DNA of 14,508 bases from Desulfobacterales bacterium. GTDB lineage: Bacteria; Desulfobacterota; Desulfobacteria; Desulfobacterales; UBA11574. Of the stretch, positions 5,954 to 12,368 are shown in pieces. Location: positions 1 through 14,508 of the forward strand of contig JAQYVG010000060.1 of assembly GCA_030145595.1 (NCBI GenBank). The letters run 5' to 3'. The notes under the pieces were generated by a model. That model made no database searches. It was given only the letters and a program-made list of their open reading frames with translations, and was not told the origin of the DNA. The translations under genes were made by a program, and so were the position numbers. Position 1 is the stretch's first letter. Each line of letters begins with the position of its first letter.

Positions 5954-7742
5954 AAGCGTAGATCGTAATAAGAATATACAGAAACGTACTTTTCTAAATG
6001 TGCGGCTTGATTTTCTTGTATGCATGTTTTTAGTCGTTGCAGTTCTTGCCGCCTATTGGCAGCTACCAAGTTGTGGTTTTGTCAGTTTTGATGACAAACC
6101 GTACGTGACTGAAAATCGTCAGGTTCAGCAAGGCTTAACAGCTAAAGGCCTGGCATGGGCCTTTACAACCTTCCATGGGGCCAACTGGCACCCTTTGACC
6201 TGGCTGTCCCACATGTTGGACTGTCAGCTATACGGTTTGAATCCTCTTGGACATCACTGGACCAGTCTACTATTTCATATTGGAAATACCCTGCTGTTAT
6301 TTTTCATCTTGCAACAGATGACCGGGGTGCTCTGGCAAAGTGCTTTTGTTGCTGCCCTTTTTGCTCTGCATCCGCTTCATGTTGAATCGGTGGCCTGGGT
6401 GGCTGAGCGCAAAGACGTTTTAAGCACCTTTTTTGGTATCTTGGCCATCATAGCCTATTACCGTTATGTAAAGCAGGAAAGTGTTGTTAACTATCTTTTT
6501 GTTTTTTTCTTTCTCTGCCTGGGGCTGATGGCTAAACCGATGCTGGTAACGTGGCCGTTTTTACTGCTGCTTTTGGATTTTTGGCCCCTAAACCGCCTGC
6601 ATCTCAGCACGAGCGGTAACCGACAGGTGGAATCGATTACAAGTTTTGACTTCAAGATATTTTTTAAGCTGATTTTGGAAAAAATCCCCCTTTTTATTCC
6701 TGTTATTTTTTCAAGCATTATAACTTTTATGGCTCAGCAAAGCGGGGGGGCTGTCAACTCTTTAACATCTTTGCCGCTTGATATCCGTATCAACAATGCC
6801 TTGGTTTCCTGGATAAGCTACGTTATAAAAACAGTCTGGCCGGCCCACTTAACTGTTTTTTATCCTCATCCCGGCAATATGTTGCCGATCTGGCAGGGCG
6901 CTGGGGCGGCCTTGCTGATCGCCGGATCAACCTGTGCGGCTGTACGTCTGTCAAGACAATACCCGTACGGGATCGTCGGATTATTTTGGTATTTGGGGAC
7001 CCTTGTACCGGTGATAGGGCTGGTGCAGGTGGGGAAACAGGCAATGGCCGACAGATACACCTATATACCACTGACAGGGCTTTTTATCGTTGTGGCCTGG
7101 GGCTTTTCAGACTTATTAGGAAAATGGCGTTATCGAAAGATTTTTCTGGCTGTATTGGCCGCAATAATACTTTCGGCGTTGACAGTACGTACTTTTCTGC
7201 AAGTCGGTTACTGGCAGAATGCCGTTACCCTTTTTGAAAATGCCATCAAGGTTACGCCTGATAATGCCTTGGCCCAGAACAATTTAGGTGCGGCTTTATC
7301 TGAGGACGGCAGATTTGACGAAGCCATGGCTTATTTTACAAAAGCAATCCAAATTAATCCCGAATATGCCAATGCTCACAATAATCTGGCAATATTGCTT
7401 TCCGGGCAGGGAAAATATGAAGAGGCCGAATTACATTATTTAGAGGCGATCAAGTTTGATACCGAACATCCGGATGCGCATTACAATCTTGGCAGTCTCT
7501 TGTTAAGGCAGAAGCGATATAAAGAAGCTGGGGCCCATTTTGCAGAAATGATTAAAATTGATCCGACCTATGCCAAAGCTTATAACAAAATAGGATTTAT
7601 CCTAGCCCAACAAGGAAAACTCCAAGGCGCCAGAGAATTCCTTGAAAAGGCGACCCAGCTCGATCCTGATGATTTAAAAGCCCGTGACTATCTTGAAATT
7701 TTAAACCGTAAAATCTTGCCGGAAAGCGAACTGCAACAGTAA
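5943..7742 (+). CDS. TMTC/GT105-like membrane glycosyltransferase with TPR tail, paralogue 2
   Basis: A 599-aa polytopic protein. The first helix is at about 23-40, with FVSFDDKPY (Asp50-Asp51) in the first periplasmic loop, WHPLTWLSHMLD (82-93), HPLHVESVAWVAERKDVL (143-160), and GTLVPVIGLVQV followed by MADRYTYIPLTG. Four TPR units occupy about 441-576, then a short end (LPESELQQ). The alanine-rich tail module found in paralogue 1 is absent. Overall the core looks closer to paralogue 3 than to paralogue 1, for example in the GLAWAF, LYGLNP, GHHW and KIFL regions. The ATG at 5943 lies inside the last codons of paralogue 1, without its own Shine-Dalgarno, so translation probably depends on re-initiation. 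Acceptor and donor are unknown; the protein O-glycosyltransferase role is inferred from the TMTC-like core. Confidence 0.85.
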   Translation: MNRKSVDRNKNIQKRTFLNVRLDFLVCMFLVVAVLAAYWQLPSCGFVSFDDKPYVTENRQVQQGLTAKGLAWAFTTFHGANWHPLTWLSHMLDCQLYGLNPLGHHWTSLLFHIGNTLLLFFILQQMTGVLWQSAFVAALFALHPLHVESVAWVAERKDVLSTFFGILAIIAYYRYVKQESVVNYLFVFFFLCLGLMAKPMLVTWPFLLLLLDFWPLNRLHLSTSGNRQVESITSFDFKIFFKLILEKIPLFIPVIFSSIITFMAQQSGGAVNSLTSLPLDIRINNALVSWISYVIKTVWPAHLTVFYPHPGNMLPIWQGAGAALLIAGSTCAAVRLSRQYPYGIVGLFWYLGTLVPVIGLVQVGKQAMADRYTYIPLTGLFIVVAWGFSDLLGKWRYRKIFLAVLAAIILSALTVRTFLQVGYWQNAVTLFENAIKVTPDNALAQNNLGAALSEDGRFDEAMAYFTKAIQINPEYANAHNNLAILLSGQGKYEEAELHYLEAIKFDTEHPDAHYNLGSLLLRQKRYKEAGAHFAEMIKIDPTYAKAYNKIGFILAQQGKLQGAREFLEKATQLDPDDLKARDYLEILNRKILPESELQQ

Positions 7743-7797
7743 AACCCCTAACAATTGGGAAATACGGAAAATGGATATCCCTGTGAAGATATTCTTG

Positions 7798-8070
7798 CTA
7801 TCGCTTTTGCAAAGTTATTTGTGCAAACATACCCAGGTAGGGCATCCAGGGTGATAGGGCCTTTTCCAGAGAACGCCAATAATTGAAACTTATTTCCGGG
7901 ATAAAACTTCGCATGGATACACCTCCTGACAGCAAGTATATAAAAGGCATCATAGGTTTTATTTGAAGAATTCGCCATTGGTGGAATTCCTTCTCAAATT
8001 TTTGGCGATCCCTTGAGAACAATATCCAGGGTAAAGCAGAATTAGCACCAGATAGAGGTCCGGTTTTTTT
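7798..8070 (-). pseudogene. truncated methyltransferase, C-terminal third only
   Basis: Reading the minus strand from about 8070 to the stop at 7798-7800 gives about 90 residues. They align along their whole length with residues 154-242 of the intact methyltransferase at 2950-3678: GKKTGPLSGANSAL against GKSPFSGNQAV, then ILF against LIF, LLSGGVSMRSFIPE against PLSGGFNHPSLCPL, YWRSLEKALSPW against LFEWIEKLLKPL, and ITLQKR against VVLERT. The SAM-binding N-terminal domain is missing. The frame stays open to 8133, but the extra upstream codons are the antisense of the GT2 remnant. A Shine-Dalgarno-like AGGAGGTG sits before the internal Met codon at 7914, probably by chance. The gene is dead by truncation; recent loss is suggested by the intact frame. 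Confidence 0.75.
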
Positions 8071-8292
8071 GCCCTGCCGCGCTCGCTGTGGACGCGATGC
8101 CAGGGCCTCTCTCCGGTCGGCTATAAAATCGGATTAGAATTGCTGGTAAAATGTAAACCTCAAAATATTAAAGAAATCCCTATTCAATTTCGGTCCAGAG
8201 TATTCGGTAAAAGTAAATTGTCAATCAAACAACAGCTTCTTTACTTGAGTCACTTGCGTTCTCTTTTTGTCTACAAGTGGAGATCAGACTAA
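8056..8292 (+). pseudogene. truncated GT2 polyprenyl-phosphate-sugar synthase (DPM1-like), C-terminal part
   Basis: An open frame of 78 codons without an N-terminus. It begins SGFFALPRSLW, matching the DPMSGFFAL motif of dolichyl/polyprenyl-phosphate mannose synthases. It continues LSPVGYKIGLELLVK, EIPIQFRSRVFGKSKLSIK (family: VPIxFxxRxxGxSKL) and QQLLYLSHLRSLFVYKW before TAA at 8290-8292. An intact enzyme has roughly 230-250 residues and makes the lipid-linked sugar donor used by GT-C transferases. The nucleotide-sugar-binding GT-A part is gone, and an in-frame TAG precedes the remnant at 8053. It abuts the methyltransferase remnant on the opposite strand. Its former presence supports a polyprenyl-phosphate-sugar pathway at this locus; an intact copy must lie elsewhere if the array is active. 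Confidence 0.75.
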
Positions 8293-8463
8293 CAATCAAT
8301 GTAGAGGGATAGAATAATGCCATATTACAACTTATAGCAATAGGCTGAATGACGTAGATATAAACCCTATAGTTGCATAAAATTATGTATTCGATCTATG
8401 CCGTTACAACGAAAACATTGCTAGTATTGGCTGATTCTGTATACTGGTTCCTGGATACGACTC

Positions 8464-8482
8464 GACTGAGCTCGCCGAAGTC
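8464..8482. repeat. REP-like palindromic element
   Basis: GACTGAGCTCGCCGAAGTC resembles the widespread CTGAGC-TCGAAG repetitive extragenic palindrome family (the repeat mis-translated as CPEPVEG in many genomes). A single copy is visible in the window; membership in that family is by recognition only. Confidence 0.4.
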
Positions 8483-8596
8483 TGGATGTTTTTGGATTTC
8501 ACTATTAGAGTACTCCTGAATATCCCCGCTAAAGAAGGGATCTTCGACCAGCATATAGATCCAGCATCCAGCATCGATCTCGTAAAAGCGACTGCC

Positions 8597-8614
8597 TTAT
8601 GCCTTTCGGCATAA
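8597..8614. repeat. hairpin TTATGCC-TTTC-GGCATAA
   Basis: Seven-base perfect stem with a TTTC loop, 155 bp before the third array gene. No U-tract follows, so it is not a standard terminator. It may be part of a repeat or an RNA stem in the leader of the downstream gene. Confidence 0.5.
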
Positions 8615-8768
8615 ATAGTTATACAGATTAATGCAACGTTAGGGCAACATGAAATTATGCTCGATTTTGCTCCGCAGTCCTTTCGCCTTGGGCTTCGTTT
8701 CACCCAAACAGGACTGGTTCTAATTTTATTCATCCTTCTTTTCCAAAAAAGGTTATACAAGATTTCTC

Positions 8769-10733
8769 ATGAAGAAAAAATACGATATATCGGATTATCA
8801 TCTTAAATTGATAATCAGTCTACTTTTGATCTTCGCAATCATTATTGCTTATGGGCAAGTGCGGAATTTTGATTTTGTCGATTTTGACGACGGATTATAT
8901 ATCACTAAAAACGTCCATGTTCAGAAAGGCTTCACGGTTGAAGGCCTGGCATGGGCATTTACATCTTTCCATGCAGCAAATTGGCATCCAATGACCTGGT
9001 TTTCTCATATGCTGGATTACGAGCTATACGGATTGAACCCCATGGGACACCATTGGACCAATATACAGCTTCATATGGCTAATACCCTACTGTTGTTTTT
9101 AATTCTTCAGATGATGACCGGAGCGATCTGGAGGAGTGCCTTTGTGGCAGGTCTTTTTGCTTTACATCCGCTTCATGTGGAATCGGTTGCATGGGTGGCT
9201 GAAAGAAAAGATGTGCTCAGCACTTTTTTCTGGTTGCTTACTATGTGGGCTTATTTTTTCTACGTTAAGAAACCGGTATTGATCAGATATTTTATGGTTC
9301 TGCTCTTTTTTGTTCTGGGTCTCATGACCAAGCCGATGCTTGTAACCCTGCCTTTTGTACTGCTTTTGCTGGACTTTTGGCCCCTTAGAAGATTTCGATT
9401 TGAGAATAATCGTCTATCACAATCCAGTGGAAAAACATGCTTTGACTTTAAAGGGGCTTCCCGACTTATTGTGGAAAAAATTCCTTTCTTTATACTGGTA
9501 GTTATTGCGTGCAGTTTGACTTTTTTTGCTCAGAAAGGCGGTGGGGCATTAGTACCCTTAGAGTCTTTGTCGCTGAAAACTCGTATCGCAAATGCACTTA
9601 TTTCTTATGTAAGCTACGTTTTTAAAGCAATCTGGCCTAGCAACCTGTCTGTATATTATCCGTATCCTGCAGATGCAATCCCTGTTTGGCAAATTTGTGG
9701 AGCAGCCTTGTTGATTGTAAGCGTATTTTGTGGAGCAATATGTTTGTTAAGGCAATACCGTTATGTGGCGGTTGGATTGTTTTGGTATTTTGGAACCCTT
9801 GTACCGGTAATCGGATTGGTACAAGTCAGCGATCAGGCAATGGCGGATAGATACACCTATATACCCCTGACCGGGCTATTTATTATTGTTGCCTGGGGCG
9901 TTTCAGACCTTCTGGTGAAATGGCATTATCGGAAAATCTTTCTTGGTGTATCTGCTGTAATAATCCTTTCGGCCTTGACAGTGTGTACTTTTTTCCAGGC
10001 AAGTCATTGGAGAAACACCGTTACATTATTTAAAAATGCCGTTAAAGTAACTGAAAATAACTATAGGGCGCTAAACAATCTGGGGACTGCTCTTATTGAT
10101 AAAGGAAAGCCTGATGAGGCACTTTTATATTTTGCTGAAGCACTCAGAATCGATCCTCAGAAAACAGACGCGCGCAATAATCTGGCAAATATGTTATTTC
10201 TGCAGGGAAAGCCTGATGAAGCAGTTTTCCATTATAATGAGATTCTAAAATTCAATCCTCAGAAAACAGACGTGCGCAATAATCTGGCAAAGGTGTTGTC
10301 TGCTCAAGGAAAGCTCGACGAAGCTGTTTTACACTATAAAGAAGCGATTAAAATAAATCCCGAATATGTTGATGCGCACTATAATCTGGCAGATGTGTTG
10401 TCTTTCCAGGGAAAGCTTGACGAAGCTGTTTTGCACTATAAAGAAGCGATTAAAATCAATCCTGAATATGTAAAAGCACACTATCATCTTGGCAAAATTT
10501 TGATAAATCAGGGCAAAATGAAACAAGCTATGTTTCATTTTGCCGAGACAATTAGAATCAGTCCTGATTATGCTGAAGGCTATAATCAGATTGGTCTTAT
10601 ACTGGCTGAGCAAGGAAAATATAACGCAGCCGAGGGATTTTTTTCAAAAGCAGTACAAATCAGACCCAATTATACGGAAGCACTGAAAAAAATTGCTCTA
10701 TTAAAGAAAATTCTATCATCCAGTGAAAAGTAA
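8769..10733 (+). CDS. TMTC/GT105-like membrane glycosyltransferase with TPR tail, paralogue 3
   Basis: A 654-aa polytopic protein. The first helix is at about 12-29, with FVDFDDGLY (Asp40-Asp41) in the first outer loop, HPLHVESVAWVAERKDVL at 133-150, and GTLVPVIGLVQV followed by MADRYTYIPLTG. Six TPR units run from about 431 to 634, two more than its neighbours, and the third and fourth share nearly identical DNA with a 102-bp period. Most of the core resembles paralogue 2, but the segment from HPLHVES to LLLLDFWPL resembles paralogue 1, including 60 identical bases. It ends after SSSEK; the tail of paralogue 1 reappears downstream in another frame. It sits behind a 1-kb gap containing gene debris, so it probably needs its own promoter, which was not identified. 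Function as a polyprenyl-phosphate-dependent protein O-glycosyltransferase is inferred. Confidence 0.85.
   Translation: MKKKYDISDYHLKLIISLLLIFAIIIAYGQVRNFDFVDFDDGLYITKNVHVQKGFTVEGLAWAFTSFHAANWHPMTWFSHMLDYELYGLNPMGHHWTNIQLHMANTLLLFLILQMMTGAIWRSAFVAGLFALHPLHVESVAWVAERKDVLSTFFWLLTMWAYFFYVKKPVLIRYFMVLLFFVLGLMTKPMLVTLPFVLLLLDFWPLRRFRFENNRLSQSSGKTCFDFKGASRLIVEKIPFFILVVIACSLTFFAQKGGGALVPLESLSLKTRIANALISYVSYVFKAIWPSNLSVYYPYPADAIPVWQICGAALLIVSVFCGAICLLRQYRYVAVGLFWYFGTLVPVIGLVQVSDQAMADRYTYIPLTGLFIIVAWGVSDLLVKWHYRKIFLGVSAVIILSALTVCTFFQASHWRNTVTLFKNAVKVTENNYRALNNLGTALIDKGKPDEALLYFAEALRIDPQKTDARNNLANMLFLQGKPDEAVFHYNEILKFNPQKTDVRNNLAKVLSAQGKLDEAVLHYKEAIKINPEYVDAHYNLADVLSFQGKLDEAVLHYKEAIKINPEYVKAHYHLGKILINQGKMKQAMFHFAETIRISPDYAEGYNQIGLILAEQGKYNAAEGFFSKAVQIRPNYTEALKKIALLKKILSSSEK
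10154..10473 (+). repeat. 102-bp tandem TPR-coding repeats inside paralogue 3
   Basis: Tandem 34-codon units. CCTCAGAAAACAGACG recurs 102 bp apart (10155 and 10257), and GAAGCTGTTTT/GCACTATAAAGAAG recurs 102 bp apart (10320 and 10422). The near-identity at DNA level, including synonymous sites, points to recent duplication of TPR units, unlike the diverged TPRs in paralogues 1 and 2. Confidence 0.85.
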
Positions 10734-10902
10734 AATTTTAGCCGGAAAGTTTGAAGAGGCTGTGAGAACAATTAAAAAAGTGCATCCATTGGCTATATCC
10801 TTCGGTCTTGAAGATCTGGTATTGGGTTTAAAAATGAAACTGAAATTATATCAAACAGTACGCTCTTATAGACAGGGGTTGTTCGGAGAAAATGAATCGT
10901 AA
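10723..10902 (+). pseudogene. orphan C-terminal tail of a TMTC-like paralogue
   Basis: From 10723 a frame offset by +1 from paralogue 3 encodes AGKFEEAVRTIKKV, LVLGLKMKLKLYQ, RSYRQ and a final GENES. It aligns with the tail of paralogue 1 (AGRFKEAVLTAQKA, LALGLQKRLKLYQ, RPFRQ, KNES). The roughly 45 residues that precede this segment in paralogue 1 are missing. So it is not simply a frameshifted extension of paralogue 3, but a fragment left by recombination or deletion. Its stop overlaps the ATG of the next gene in the sequence AATGAATCGTAA, reproducing the paralogue 1-paralogue 2 overlap at 5942-5953. It could still be translated from GTG 10723 as a 59-aa peptide and couple translation to the next gene. 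Confidence 0.75.
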
Positions 10903-12289
10903 CAAACTGAATATTTGTACAAATTACTTTATATGTATAACCATATTTGTGTTTTTATGTATAGAGTTTATCATGAACCTCACACCACCCATATCCCGTG
11001 ATGCCCTAATCCATCACCTGGCAATACCCAAACTTTGGCTCGAGCATGGCGGATTTTACGAAACACCCTGGGCAAACTTCTCATATTATCCAATGTATAT
11101 CAACCTTTTATACTTTGTGTGCCTTTTTTTCAAAAACGACATCGCTCCCAAGTTCATACACCTTGCCTTTGGCCTGGCCACCGGCGGATTGATCTATATC
11201 TATCTTAAAAATAAGTATAATTCTAACTGGGGCTTGCTGGGTGTCGTTATTTTTATCACAACACCCATCGTTATCTGGCTTTCTACATCAGCTTACATCG
11301 ATTTGGGGATGACCTTTTTTACAACCGCCGGCCTCCTGGCCTTTATTAAATGGCGTGATTCAGAATACAGTCTATTCAAATGGCTCTGTATATCAGCATG
11401 TTGTATGGGAGTGGCCATCGGATCAAAATATAATGCGCTGATTCCCTGGTTTTTTATAAATCTGATTTTGATGTACAGTTATGCGAAAGATACCGAAAAA
11501 CAGATGATGGCCCTAAAATATGGTGCAATATTCTTTGTGATCAGCGCTGTTGTAGCTTCCCCTTGGTATTTGAAAAACTATTTTTTAACCCAAAATCCAT
11601 TTTACCCGCTGTTTAACAGTTTTTTTCAATCATGGCATCATCAGCCGATTCAAGAAATATTACAAAACCAAGTTCAACGGAAAACCAGCGGAGTCGGCTT
11701 TTTTCGACTCCGAGAGGTCATGTATGGTGAAACTTTCTGGGAAACCCTTTCAATTCCTTTGCGTATGTTTTTTCAGGGTGATGATCACAGCTACCAATAT
11801 TTTCAAGGTGTGCTTAACCCGCTTCTGATTGTTTTTACACCTTTTCTTTTTCTTGATAAATTCAACCGGAGGGATAAATTCGTTTTTGTGTGCTTTTCAG
11901 TTTTCTTTATTACCACTGCTTTTTTTACGACTCTCAAGCAGGTTAGATATATTGTACCGGTGCTTCCCTTTCTGGCTATTCTGGCAGTGATGGGGATTAA
12001 AAACGTGGATGGACGCTTAAAGGGGATGGCGTGGTTTTCTTATTCAAGGTACAATAACTATCTAATATTAATTAGCAGAACAATACTTTTTGCAGGTATA
12101 GGTATACTATTGGCGCGCAATTTGTTGTACCTTAATAACCGTGCTATAATCATCCAGCCTTTAAAATATGTTTTTAAGCATGAAAACAAAAATGCTTTTT
12201 TAAGAAGAAACCTTGAGCATTATGCTGCTGTGGAATATATCAATAACCATCTTTCCAAAGATGCTAAAATCGTTACCATGTTTTATTGA
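10892..12289 (+). CDS. GT39/ArnT-like GT-C membrane glycosyltransferase, probably C-terminally truncated
   Basis: A 465-aa polytopic protein. After one N-terminal helix (about 12-30) comes SRDALIHHLAIPKLW (35-49), the first outer loop with Asp37 where GT39/ArnT-type enzymes carry the catalytic acid. It continues with WANFSYYPMYINLLY, multiple helices and a conserved-looking ASPWYLKNYFLTQNPFYPL (about 222-240). The last helix is followed by VEYINNHLSKDAKIVTMFY and then stops. Related proteins usually continue well beyond such a V-E-Y-I-N segment into a further periplasmic part, so the end looks cut off. The 79 bp before the next gene show no recognisable continuation in the other frames. Known family chemistry: transfer from polyprenyl-phosphate sugar to a lipid or protein acceptor; the substrate is unknown. 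The start overlaps the orphan TPR tail. Confidence 0.75.
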   Translation: MNRNKLNICTNYFICITIFVFLCIEFIMNLTPPISRDALIHHLAIPKLWLEHGGFYETPWANFSYYPMYINLLYFVCLFFKNDIAPKFIHLAFGLATGGLIYIYLKNKYNSNWGLLGVVIFITTPIVIWLSTSAYIDLGMTFFTTAGLLAFIKWRDSEYSLFKWLCISACCMGVAIGSKYNALIPWFFINLILMYSYAKDTEKQMMALKYGAIFFVISAVVASPWYLKNYFLTQNPFYPLFNSFFQSWHHQPIQEILQNQVQRKTSGVGFFRLREVMYGETFWETLSIPLRMFFQGDDHSYQYFQGVLNPLLIVFTPFLFLDKFNRRDKFVFVCFSVFFITTAFFTTLKQVRYIVPVLPFLAILAVMGIKNVDGRLKGMAWFSYSRYNNYLILISRTILFAGIGILLARNLLYLNNRAIIIQPLKYVFKHENKNAFLRRNLEHYAAVEYINNHLSKDAKIVTMFY

Positions 12290-12368
12290 AAGAATTATGG
12301 TTAGAGCATTGGCAAAGATAATTGTATGATTATTTTCGAACGTTATTACTGAGAATGAATTAGAGCTC

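Larger units (their letters stand above)
8293..8768. other. 476-bp non-coding stretch with repeat-like sequence
   Basis: No credible gene on either strand. It contains a REP-like palindrome (8464-8482), a short ATCCAGC reiteration around 8562-8576 and a 7-bp hairpin (8597-8614). Such sequence is typical of intergenic repeat debris. No clear promoter or Shine-Dalgarno was found for the downstream gene beyond a weak AAAAGG about 14 nt before its ATG. Confidence 0.6.

Noticed and set aside
8071..8145. GC-rich imperfect hairpin (GCCCTG...CAGGGC) flanked by AGAATT, looking like a small insertion element in the methyltransferase remnant
   Set aside because: Read on the plus strand this segment is the coding sequence of the GT2 remnant (SGFFALPRSLW through GYKIGLELLVK), so the composition is explained without an insertion.
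8404..8760. Minus-strand open frame of 118 codons
   Set aside because: The translation is low in hydrophobic structure, runs through REP-like and hairpin repeats, and resembles no family; it is most likely a chance frame in repeat DNA.
10685..10902. Programmed frameshift extending paralogue 3 into the tail frame
   Set aside because: About 45 residues that precede the tail in paralogue 1 are missing, and no clear slippery site with a stimulatory structure was seen; a recombination remnant fits better.
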